From Thermodesulfatator sp. (GTDB taxonomy: Bacteria > Desulfobacterota > Thermodesulfobacteria > Thermodesulfobacteriales > Thermodesulfobacteriaceae), in NCBI GenBank assembly GCA_003978075.1, contig QOAM01000083.1, forward strand, positions 1 to 27,203: a DNA stretch of 27,203 bases, in the 5' to 3' direction. The notes beneath the pieces are model-generated. The model saw only the letters and a list, made by a program, of their open reading frames with translations, made no database searches and had not been told where the DNA came from. Both the position numbers and the translations under genes were made by a program. Shown one piece after another: positions 16,442 through 23,861 of the stretch (its first letter is position 1; each line of letters starts with the position of its first letter).

Positions 16442-17385
16442 GCTCGCGTAATCTTCTTTTCCTCTCGGGGCTCTTTCTCATCCTGGTCCTCATGTATTTT
16501 ATTGTGCAGCGGGCCCAACGCCCGGAGACCCCGAGAGAAAGAGTTTTCGTTCGGGTGGGACAGCCGAGCTGGGCCGAAGCAGACGAGGTGCGGGTCTGGC
16601 TCGGCCGGAACAAGTCGCAGGGATTTCGCCTGATCTTTCAGGACGGGCGCTGGGAGATAAGGCCCCTGGGGGAAAAAGGGTTCCCGCGGCCGGCCAAGGA
16701 GGGACTGGTGCGCAAACTTTTGCAAGATTTAGCCCATCTTTCCGGGGAAAGGCGTATGCAGGGAAAGGCCTTCTGGGCGCGCGTGGCTTTGACCCCGGAA
16801 GCGGCCCTTCACCTGGAAGGTTTTAGAGAAGGCCAAAGGCTTTTCACCCTTTTAGTGGGAAAACGCGGACCCTATTGGGAGAGCTCTTTTTTCCGTCTGG
16901 AAGGCTCGGAGGTGATCTATTTGGCCCCGGAGAACCTCCTGGCCCGTTTCGAGATCTGGAAAGAGACCCCGGAGGCCCCCAAGATCGACCCCTGGGTGGA
17001 CCTCACCGTCTTGTCTCCTCCCCCTTCCCGGGTGAGATCCTTGGTCCTTTATCAGGGAAAGAAGGAGCTCTTTCGCCTGGAGCGCGGAAAGGAGGGGTAT
17101 CTTCTTCAAAAGGGAGGAAAAACCCGCAAGATTTCCGCGGAAGAGGTGGAGCGCCGCCTGCGGGAGGTCTTTCCCCTCTTTGCTCAGGCGGTGGTGGCCC
17201 CTCGGAAGTTTACCCCCCGCTTTCGCCTGGTGGTGAAGACCGACCTGCGCCAAGAGGAACTTCTGGTGGGACCTTGGGGAAAGAAGAGCGTTCTCGCTCG
17301 GCGCGGGCCTTATCTCTTTCGCCTCAAGGCTGAAAACTGGCAAAAGATAGAAAAGCTTCCCGAAAAGTTTCAAGAGACCCCTTAA
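16438..17385 (+). CDS. DUF4340-containing membrane-anchored protein
   Basis: A 315-residue protein with one N-terminal transmembrane helix (about 4-24) and a large extracytoplasmic part matching DUF4340 in pattern: repeated strand-rich units with LLVGKRGPYWESSFFRL and WVDLTVLSPPPSRVRSLVL segments. DUF4340 proteins are known as neighbours of GldA/GldF/GldG-type transporters, and here it starts within the fusion gene's stop (ATGA). It may be the periplasmic partner of the exporter. No catalytic residues or metal site are visible. It ends the operon, converging on selB with a 49-bp gap. Confidence 0.82.
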   Translation: MSSRNLLFLSGLFLILVLMYFIVQRAQRPETPRERVFVRVGQPSWAEADEVRVWLGRNKSQGFRLIFQDGRWEIRPLGEKGFPRPAKEGLVRKLLQDLAHLSGERRMQGKAFWARVALTPEAALHLEGFREGQRLFTLLVGKRGPYWESSFFRLEGSEVIYLAPENLLARFEIWKETPEAPKIDPWVDLTVLSPPPSRVRSLVLYQGKKELFRLERGKEGYLLQKGGKTRKISAEEVERRLREVFPLFAQAVVAPRKFTPRFRLVVKTDLRQEELLVGPWGKKSVLARRGPYLFRLKAENWQKIEKLPEKFQETP

Positions 17386-17434
17386 AAATTCCTAAAGGTT
17401 TAAACGGGGAACCCCGAGTTCAGTATTTATCGAT

Positions 17435-19360
17435 TCACTTTGAAGGGCGGCGGCCCTTACGTAGGATTCGCCGGTCTCCTACACGGAGGGTGATCTTCTC
17501 CCGATCGAGATACTCCAAGAGAGGAATGAGGTACTTGCGTGAGGCCCCGCCGGTGAGCTTCCGGAAGTCGCCCACGGAAAGCTCCGAGTGGCTCTCAAAG
17601 TGCTTCAGGACCAGCTCTTTGGCCCGCTCCAGGGTCTTTCGATGGAAAAAGAGCTTTTCCGAAAGACGCACCAGGGTGCCTTCCTGGACCAACACCTCGA
17701 ACATATCCTGAGCCAGTTGAGGCTTCTCCCGAAAGCGGGAGAGGGCCTCTTCGGGTTCCGGAGGAATAAAGCCCCCTTGAAGAAAGACCTCTTCCACTTT
17801 CTTTTTCAGGGCTTCGGCCTCCTCGGGAAGGACGGGTTGGTGTTCTGAAAGTCGCAGATATTCCCTTTCAGCTACCAAGCGGCCCTCGGAGAGGAGCTCC
17901 GAAAGGGCTAGCTCAAAGGTGCGGGGGTGGGCAGCGGAGGAGACCCGGGCCCGGAGCTCCTCTCGGCTGAGCCCGGGTTTCAAAGGAAAGCGTTCGTGGA
18001 ATTTTCTCAGGGCCTGGAGGATTTCCTCTTTAAAGACCTCAAACCTGGTGCGTAAAAGCCAGAGATCTTCCTCTTCTCCAGAGACGCGGACTAGCTCCGG
18101 AGAGAGCTTTTCCACCAAGCTCTTGAACTGGGGGCCGTAAGCCGGAAGACGAGGACCCAGGGCCGAGGTCTTCAGGCCCATGAGTCCGACCCTCTCCAGG
18201 TGATAGCGCAAGACTTCTTCCGGATTTGTGGTGGTCAGGCGTTCCAGCTCTTCCCGTTCCCAAGGCTTGGTGCGTTTACGACGGTGGGCTAAGGGGTTCA
18301 GCACCCGACCTCCCCCTACGGTCACTAGAGGAGAGCCCGCTCGAAGCACAAAACGATCCCCTCGCAGACAGACTACGGCCTCGGATAGGCGCATCTGGGC
18401 CACATCCCGGGCCCCAGGCTCCAGGCGGTCTTTGCCGAAAAGGACCACCTCAGCCATGAGTTCCGCGGTGCCTAAATGAAAGTGAACCTTCTCCAGATTT
18501 TTAAGGGGACGCGGAGCACTGGAAAGGTATTGCAACTCCACATCCAGGATGCGGGAAGGTTTCAGGGCCCCGGGTTCAAAGACTACCGAGCCCCGGGAAA
18601 GGGCCTCCTTTTCCACTCCTTGTAGGTTGAGGGCTGTGCGCATTCCTGCCAGGGCCTCCTCTCGGTCCTCTCCATGGCTCTGGATGCGCCGCACTCGGGC
18701 CCGAAACCCCCCGGGATGAATCTCCACCTCCTCCCCTACCCGCAGGCGTCCAGAGAGGGTGGTCCCGGTAACTACGGTGCCAAAGCCCCTTACGGTAAAG
18801 ACACGATCCACCGGAAGCCGAAAAGGCCCTTCCACCGAACGGTCCGGAATCCTTTGCACTAGCTGATCCAGGACCTGCACCAGCTCAGAAAGGCCTTCTC
18901 CGGTGACCGCGGAAACCGCTACCATGGGGGCCTTCTCCAGGAAGGTTCCTCGCAGGGCCTCCCGAACCTCTTCCGCCACCAGCTCCAGCCACTCCTCATC
19001 CACCAGGTCTTTTTTGGTAAGGATTACCAGTCCGGACCTCACCCCCAAGAGTTCGCAGATTTCTAAATGTTCCCGAGTTTGAGGACGCACCCCCTCATCG
19101 GCAGCCACCACCAAGGCCACGAGGTCGACCCCTGCGGCCCCAGCCACCATGGTGCGCACGAAACGCTCATGCCCCGGGACATCTACAATGCCCACTCGGG
19201 CCCCTGAGGGAAGATCCAGCCGGGCAAAACCTAGCTCAATGGTGATCCCCCGCTCCTTCTCCTCGCGCAAGCGATCCGTATCCACTCCGGTCAGGGCCTT
19301 GACTAGGGTGGTCTTCCCGTGATCCACGTGCCCGGCGGTTCCTAGAATAATACGCTTCAT
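17435..19360 (-). CDS. selB: Selenocysteine-specific elongation factor SelB
   Basis: Delivers Sec-tRNA to UGA codons marked by a SECIS hairpin. 641 residues. GTPase motifs are G1 GHVDHGKT (10-17), RGITIELGFA, DVPGHE and TKKD. EF-Tu-like domains II and III follow, then about 270 residues of winged-helix repeats ending in DREKITLRVGDRRILRKG, which in the family bind SECIS RNA. The start overlaps the murI stop by four bases (ATGA), so the pair is co-translated. selA and selC are not in the window. I found no selenoprotein gene here that depends on it. Confidence 0.96.
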   Translation of the reverse strand: MKRIILGTAGHVDHGKTTLVKALTGVDTDRLREEKERGITIELGFARLDLPSGARVGIVDVPGHERFVRTMVAGAAGVDLVALVVAADEGVRPQTREHLEICELLGVRSGLVILTKKDLVDEEWLELVAEEVREALRGTFLEKAPMVAVSAVTGEGLSELVQVLDQLVQRIPDRSVEGPFRLPVDRVFTVRGFGTVVTGTTLSGRLRVGEEVEIHPGGFRARVRRIQSHGEDREEALAGMRTALNLQGVEKEALSRGSVVFEPGALKPSRILDVELQYLSSAPRPLKNLEKVHFHLGTAELMAEVVLFGKDRLEPGARDVAQMRLSEAVVCLRGDRFVLRAGSPLVTVGGGRVLNPLAHRRKRTKPWEREELERLTTTNPEEVLRYHLERVGLMGLKTSALGPRLPAYGPQFKSLVEKLSPELVRVSGEEEDLWLLRTRFEVFKEEILQALRKFHERFPLKPGLSREELRARVSSAAHPRTFELALSELLSEGRLVAEREYLRLSEHQPVLPEEAEALKKKVEEVFLQGGFIPPEPEEALSRFREKPQLAQDMFEVLVQEGTLVRLSEKLFFHRKTLERAKELVLKHFESHSELSVGDFRKLTGGASRKYLIPLLEYLDREKITLRVGDRRILRKGRRPSK

Positions 19361-20148
19361 ACCGGAGCATCCTCGGCCTTGAGTAGCTTTACCCGCCGTC
19401 CAAGAAAGAGGCGGGCTACCTCCTCAAAAGCAGGGGTAAGATCGGAAACGAAGATAAGGGGTTCTCCGTCTTTTGCAAGAGATGAAAAATGCTTCCCTTC
19501 TACAAAAGCCTGTACCCTCTCCGCCACCTCCTCGGCTGGATCCACCAGTTTGACTCGTCGGCCGGCCTTGGCAGCGATGAGCTTTTTCAGGATCGGGTAA
19601 TGCGTGCAGCCCAACACTAGGGTGTCTATGCCGCGCATCTTAAGGGGTAAAAGGCACTTCTTGACGATCATCCGGGTCTCGGGTTTCTTTAGCCACCCTT
19701 CTTCCACTAGAGGGACCAAGAGAGGACAGGCCCGTCCGTAAACCCGGACTCCCGGATCACGTTCCCGGAAAAGTCTTTCATAGATACGGCTTTCGATGGT
19801 GGCCCGGGTCCCGATAACCCCGATCACCTTGCGCCGGGTGAGGGCCAAGGCCTTTTCCACCGAGGGGGTTACCACCTCAAAGATAGGAACTTCTCGAAAG
19901 CGGTCTCTGAGGGTGTCGGTGGCCACCGAAGAGGCCGAATGACAGGCCACCACGATCACTTGGGCCCCGCGGCGCAGGAGAAACTCCGTGTCCTCGATGG
20001 CGTAACGAATGATGGTCTCCGGACTTTTGGTGCCGTAAGGGGTGCGGGCAGTGTCCCCGAAGTAGAGGAAGCGAAAGCCCGGCAAGCGCCGCATCAACTC
20101 TTTAAGGACGGTGAGACCACCAATGCCCGAATCAAAGACCCCGATCAA
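19357..20148 (-). CDS. murI: Glutamate racemase
   Basis: Supplies D-glutamate for peptidoglycan. I place the start at TTG 20148, which gives the normal family N-terminus IGVFDSGIGGLTV and 263 residues; the frame is open to a GTG at 20205, but that would add 19 residues inside the upstream gene's end. TTG 20148 overlaps the upstream stop (TTGA) with a GAGGG close by. The first catalytic Cys lies in ACHSASS, where most relatives have ACNTAS, so Asn and Thr of the substrate pocket are His and Ser here. The second catalytic Cys in GCTHYP is normal, as is the Asp in FDSG. Coupled to selB by ATGA. Confidence 0.92.
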   Translation of the reverse strand: MIGVFDSGIGGLTVLKELMRRLPGFRFLYFGDTARTPYGTKSPETIIRYAIEDTEFLLRRGAQVIVVACHSASSVATDTLRDRFREVPIFEVVTPSVEKALALTRRKVIGVIGTRATIESRIYERLFRERDPGVRVYGRACPLLVPLVEEGWLKKPETRMIVKKCLLPLKMRGIDTLVLGCTHYPILKKLIAAKAGRRVKLVDPAEEVAERVQAFVEGKHFSSLAKDGEPLIFVSDLTPAFEEVARLFLGRRVKLLKAEDAPV

Positions 20149-20699
20149 AGAAGCCCTCGGACCTCCCCGCGCCGGATCTGGAAGAGCCTTAGACGTATGC
20201 GACACTCCGGGCAGAACTCTGTTCCTTTGAGATCTACCTCCATGAGGGTGGAGGGGGGATGCATTACGCAGCGGGGATTTGAACAGGGACCAAGGCCTAG
20301 GAGATGGCCCAGGGCCCGGATGGCTTCTTTACGCAGACGCTCCACAAAGACATTTTCCGGCTCGGGTCCAAAAAGAAACTCTTGGAGAAGGCGGGCCGAG
20401 ATCAAGGCCGCCTGAGAAGAAAAACTCACCTCGGTAAAGACTATTGGGGATCTAGGGGAGTAAAGCTCTTCCCCACAAACCCCCAGGACATAATCCACAT
20501 CCCGAGAGAGGCTGCGCAGATAGTCCACCAGATAGGGGGCGAAGAACTTGCGAAGACGGGGATGAAAGGCCGCAGCCGGAGGAGTGATGGGGCGGGCCAG
20601 TTCTAACTCTGCTTGCCAGAAATTGGAAAGATCCTGGAGAAACCTCTCTAGCCAAGGACCGAAGACCCGCCCTATGGGCACCACCAGAATCCTGCGCAT
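20145..20699 (-). CDS. Archaemetzincin-like protein with degenerate zinc site
   Basis: A 184-residue protein of the archaemetzincin (M54) metalloprotease family. The family's active site is HExxHxxGxxH followed by a structural four-Cys site. Here the sequence KEAIRALGHLLGLGPC gives Arg128-Ala129 for His-Glu, keeps His132, and has Pro138 for the last His. Cys139, Cys144, Cys163 and Cys166 and the EVDLKGTEFC tract are intact, so the fold and second zinc site should remain. I checked the codons by hand: cgg-gcc and ccc need several base changes each, so this is not one sequencing error. Catalysis by the usual mechanism is very unlikely. It overlaps murI, and ATG 20699 has a GAGGG nine bases upstream. 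A non-catalytic binding or regulatory role is inference. Confidence 0.85.
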   Translation of the reverse strand: MRRILVVPIGRVFGPWLERFLQDLSNFWQAELELARPITPPAAAFHPRLRKFFAPYLVDYLRSLSRDVDYVLGVCGEELYSPRSPIVFTEVSFSSQAALISARLLQEFLFGPEPENVFVERLRKEAIRALGHLLGLGPCSNPRCVMHPPSTLMEVDLKGTEFCPECRIRLRLFQIRRGEVRGLL

Positions 20700-21166
20700 A
20701 AATCAAGCCCTCAAGAGGGAGAGAGTGCTTTCTTTCTCCTCCGGATCCACAAAAGTTTCCCCCATCCGGCTATTTCAATAATAAGACTCACCTCCCATGA
20801 TAATGCTTACTTAGTCCCTTCCTTCCCGAGGTTACATTATTTCTGTTAGGTCCAAATTTTACAGAACAATTATCCTCAGGGAAAGGCCTCGACTGGCGTT
20901 ATTCAGCGGTGCATCCTTCCATCTCTCCTCGTGACTCCTTGGATATTCCAGTCCAAAGTCCCCGGGGATTACAGAGGAAAGTATCCAGAGCTCGCTGTGC
21001 ATTGCCTGAAACCATAGCGTGAATCGCCTGCTCTTATTTTGCGCCCTCGGGACGAGCCTTGCGGATTCCAAAGAAGCTGTCCCGAAATGTTCACAAAAGC
21101 GTCCTCACAGGGCCTCATCGATCTCTCAAGCTTTTCGCAAATTCCCGTCCAAAGGGAGGGGAAGTC
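20700..21166. other. 467-bp divergent regulatory gap, no gene seen
   Basis: Lies between the archaemetzincin-murI-selB set and the porin gene. It is richer in A and T than its surroundings, mainly about 20770-20880. No ORF with family likeness and no tRNA is seen. It holds several inverted repeats: TTCTGT/ACAGAA (20841-20866), TTGGA/TCCAA (20939-20956), the perfect palindrome TCCCCGGGGA (20959-20968) and a longer hairpin at 21047-21085. A strong Shine-Dalgarno GGGAGGTGA (minus, 20796 to 20788) has no usable start codon behind it. Promoters must lie here, but no box pair is convincing. Confidence 0.6.
21047..21085. other. Hairpin in the porin leader
   Basis: TCGGGAC and GTCCCGA are perfect 7-bp arms; adjacent AGC and GCT extend the stem to 10 bp with one bulged G, leaving an 18-base loop. 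It lies 81 bp before the porin ATG. No U-run follows, so it is more likely an mRNA leader structure or a protein-binding site than a terminator. Confidence 0.45.
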
Positions 21167-22597
21167 ATGAAAGGCTTAATGGTTATTCTAGTTTTCTTTC
21201 TGATTTGGGAGTTGGCTCCGGTACGGGCGGCCCGGATCAATGATCCGTTGCTCCGGGTCCTGGTGCGCAAGGGGATTCTCACCGAGGAGGAGGCGCTAGA
21301 GATCAAGAAGGAAGCGGAGGCCGAGGTCCAGAAGGAAAGAGAGGATGGGGCTCGGGCTGCGGCGAAAAAGGAAGGTTCGGCCCTCCCCCAAGGATTGCGC
21401 GGGGTGAAGCTCGGGACCCTCACTTATCTCGACTACACCAACGGATATGGGCCCTTCGATGAGAGAGAAGAACGCGGGGAGAGTTATTTCAGCGTGACCC
21501 GAGCCTATTTAAATTTTCAGAAAGAAATTACCCCCTGGCTGTCCTTTCGGCTCACTCCGGATCTTCGGCGAAACGGAAATACCGGAAGCTACACCTTGCG
21601 CCTCAAATACGCTTATGCCCAGTTCAAGCTCCCGGATTTGGGCTTTATCACGGATCTCAAGATGGAGCTCGGGCAGGGGCACTTCCCTTGGCTGGACTTT
21701 GAGGAGCACCTCAACCCCTACCGCATGCAGGGTTGCATGCCCCGGGAATTCTTCGGCACCTTCAACTCCGCGGACCGCGGGGTCTCCATCGCCGGAAACC
21801 TGGGCGGAAGGCTTGACCAGGACTTCGTAAGACAGCTCATGGCCCATTACCCCCTTTTTTACCACTACAGCGGAAAGTACGGGAGTTTTTGGATCTCATA
21901 CATGAACGGTTCCGGATATTCCAGCCCGGAGGTGAACGAGAACAAGGCCGTGGAGGTGCGGCTCACCCTGCGGCCCTTCCCTCATTCTCTAAAGGGCAGG
22001 TTCCCGCTGGCGGGGTTACAATTCAGCTACTTCGGGATTTACGGCGAGGGCAACCGCCAGGTCACCTTCTCTAGGACCGACAAGGAATTCGACGATCCGG
22101 ATTATAAGGTGCATCTTTTTATGGTCTCCTATCAGCACCCCTGGTTCATGATCGCCGCCCAGTACAGCACCTCCACCAATAAAAACGACGGCTCGTGGGT
22201 GCTCTTCAATGACCCGGATAATCCTACTTCTTACGAGGAGATGGAGACCACCCTCTACTCTATTTACGGAGACTTCGTGCTCCCCTTTTTCGAGGAGAGG
22301 CTTCATCTCTATATCCGCTGGGACCACTTTGACCCCAATGACCGTAGCGGCTACAATACTCAAGGGGATTTTATCTCCAGCGGAAACGACCAGGCCGACC
22401 ACTACATCCTGGGTTTGGCTTACTACCTTTCCGGGAACAACATCCTCATGCTGAGCGGGGAGTGGGTGAATTTCGACAAGAACTACCGTATTAGTGCCAC
22501 CAGGTTTAGCGAGCACTGGGGGGCCTATTCGCCCACCGGCATGGCGGATCTCGACCACGGGTTCCGGATACAGAGCGTAATGCAGATTAGCTTTTAA
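21167..22597 (+). CDS. Outer-membrane porin with N-terminal helix
   Basis: A 476-residue outer-membrane beta-barrel. A signal peptide (1-21, ending PVRA) precedes NDPLLRVLVRKGILTEEEALEIKKEAE, the 'it/e-E-A' helical segment seen before many phosphate-selective OprP/O-like porins. The rest is alternating aromatic strands such as ISYMNGSGYSS and LHLYIRWDHFDPNDRSG, and the last residue is Phe (MQISF), the sorting signal for the BAM complex. ATG 21167 is preceded by GGGAGGGG; the frame is open further upstream but without a signal peptide. It is a lone gene with its own leader. Substrate is unknown; anion selectivity is only a guess from the family. Confidence 0.85.
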   Translation: MKGLMVILVFFLIWELAPVRAARINDPLLRVLVRKGILTEEEALEIKKEAEAEVQKEREDGARAAAKKEGSALPQGLRGVKLGTLTYLDYTNGYGPFDEREERGESYFSVTRAYLNFQKEITPWLSFRLTPDLRRNGNTGSYTLRLKYAYAQFKLPDLGFITDLKMELGQGHFPWLDFEEHLNPYRMQGCMPREFFGTFNSADRGVSIAGNLGGRLDQDFVRQLMAHYPLFYHYSGKYGSFWISYMNGSGYSSPEVNENKAVEVRLTLRPFPHSLKGRFPLAGLQFSYFGIYGEGNRQVTFSRTDKEFDDPDYKVHLFMVSYQHPWFMIAAQYSTSTNKNDGSWVLFNDPDNPTSYEEMETTLYSIYGDFVLPFFEERLHLYIRWDHFDPNDRSGYNTQGDFISSGNDQADHYILGLAYYLSGNNILMLSGEWVNFDKNYRISATRFSEHWGAYSPTGMADLDHGFRIQSVMQISF

Positions 22598-22666
22598 GGA
22601 TACCCCGGCCTTTCCTTACACCCCTGTCACAACCTCAACGGATGCGCCAGGATGAAGTATGCGGGA

Positions 22667-22703
22667 ATGATGGGGTCCAACAGCTACCGGAACCCGGCAT
22701 CAT
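22667..22703. other. Large imperfect inverted repeat after the porin gene
   Basis: ATGATGGGGTCC (22667-22678) pairs with GGAACCCGGCATCAT (22689-22703): 12 base pairs with a two-base and a one-base bulge and a ten-base loop. There is no U-run on either side, so it is not a standard terminator. It lies in the 199-bp gap between porin and heptosyltransferase, which otherwise shows no gene. It could protect the porin mRNA 3' end. Confidence 0.4.
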
Positions 22704-22718
22704 CCGATGGCGGAAATA

Positions 22719-22747
22719 TTTACAGTAAAAGGGAGCTTAAATAAGGT
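22719..22747 (+). promoter_or_regulatory. Possible promoter of the heptosyltransferase gene
   Basis: TTTACA (22719-22724) matches the -35 consensus at five of six bases. At 17 bp the -10 is TAAGGT (22742-22747), a poor match. This is the only -35-like box upstream of ATG 22797. Confidence 0.3.
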
Positions 22748-22796
22748 GAAGTTGAAAGGACTTTTCCTCCGAAGTCTCTGGAAAATCTGATAGGAA

Positions 22797-23861
22797 ATGG
22801 AAAAGAAGTTTGCGTCACGGATCCTGCTGGTAAAGCTTTCGGCTTTGGGGGATGTGATCCAGGCCCTTCCGGTGCTGGCGGCCTTGAGACGCGCCCAGCC
22901 GGAGATGGGCATCGACTGGGTGGTGGAAGAAGAAAACGCCGAGATCCTGCGGGATCATCCTCTGCTGGACCGGCTTCTCGTTTTTCCCCGAAGGCGCATT
23001 CTGAGGCTCCTGAGCGCGGGCCGGGTCCGCGCGGCCTGGAGGCTCTGGCGTGCTTTTCTCCGGGACCTCCGGGCCCGAGATTACCCTGTGGTCCTCGATC
23101 TTCAGGGCCTTCTGAAAAGCGCCCTGGTGGTGGCGGTCTGCCGGGGAGAGCGCAAGCTAGGCTTTGCCAACCATCGGGAGGGAAGCACCCTCCCCCTCAC
23201 GGAAAAGCTCCCCCCTTACGATCCGGATCTGCACGCCGTAAGGCGCTATCTCCTGGCAGCCGAGGCCTTGGGCGGAGTGCCCGAGCCGGTGGTCTTTCCC
23301 TTGGCGCCTTATCCCTCAGCGGAAAGGGTGGCCCGCAGGTTCGCTCTCCCTTCCCCGCCCTGGCTGGTCTTTATCCCAGCCACCCGGTGGGAGAGTAAGC
23401 GCTGGCCGGAAGCCCACTGGCAGGCCCTGGCCCGAAGGATTGAAGGGCTGGGGCTCCCCCTCCTCTGGGTGGGAGGTCCCGGGGATCGGGAGTATGTAGC
23501 AGGTCTTGCTAGCCGGGGGATCAATCTGGCCGGGCGCCTTAGCCTCAAGGAATTGGCGGGGATTCTTTCCGGAGCAGCGGCAGTGGTCTCAGTGGACACT
23601 GGTCCCATGCACCTGGCCGCGGCCCTGGGCCGACCGGTGGTGGCCCTCTTCGGCCCCACCGCTCCCTGGCGCACCGGGCCTTTCGGGGAAGGACACCGCA
23701 TTCTGCGTGCCGATCTCCCTTGCTCCCCTTGCTTTCGTCGTCGCTGCCCCGCCCCCCGCTGTGCCCCCCGCTGTATGCAGGAGGTTTCTTGTGGAGAGGT
23801 CTTCAAGGCCCTACAGGTTTTGGCTGGCAAAAAGCTCGAAAGCCCGAAGGGCCATAAGTAA
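22797..23861 (+). CDS. waaC: LPS heptosyltransferase (GT9, WaaC-like)
   Basis: Adds L,D-heptose to the LPS core from ADP-heptose. 354 residues with the GT9 layout. The N-terminus RILLVKLSALGDVIQALP and IDWVVEE are close to WaaC. TRWESKRWPEAHW begins the second Rossmann domain, and VSVDTGPMHLAAALGRPVVA with LFGPTAPWR is the sugar-nucleotide site. Near the C-terminus six cysteines occur within about 24 residues, a pattern CxxC-x4-C-x4-C-x3-C-x5-C, which could bind metal. The start follows a weak AGGA site. The end overlaps the convergent binding-protein gene by 59 bp. GT9 is certain; heptosyltransferase I rather than II is by likeness only. Confidence 0.85.
   Translation: MEKKFASRILLVKLSALGDVIQALPVLAALRRAQPEMGIDWVVEEENAEILRDHPLLDRLLVFPRRRILRLLSAGRVRAAWRLWRAFLRDLRARDYPVVLDLQGLLKSALVVAVCRGERKLGFANHREGSTLPLTEKLPPYDPDLHAVRRYLLAAEALGGVPEPVVFPLAPYPSAERVARRFALPSPPWLVFIPATRWESKRWPEAHWQALARRIEGLGLPLLWVGGPGDREYVAGLASRGINLAGRLSLKELAGILSGAAAVVSVDTGPMHLAAALGRPVVALFGPTAPWRTGPFGEGHRILRADLPCSPCFRRRCPAPRCAPRCMQEVSCGEVFKALQVLAGKKLESPKGHK

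Noticed and set aside
17386..17434. Terminator between DUF4340 and selB
   Set aside because: Only a CGGG/CCCG stem of four pairs with no U-run; too weak to call.
20786..20796. Plus-strand TCACCTCC as the 3' end of a 16S rRNA gene
   Set aside because: No 16S sequence precedes it; the flanks differ from the conserved GGATCACCTCCTT end. It is simply the complement of a Shine-Dalgarno.
22630..22712. Cyclic-di-GMP (GEMM) riboswitch before the heptosyltransferase
   Set aside because: The strand has a CTACCGG...GATGG-like end, but the conserved GGGCAAACC and GACGCAAAGC elements are absent.
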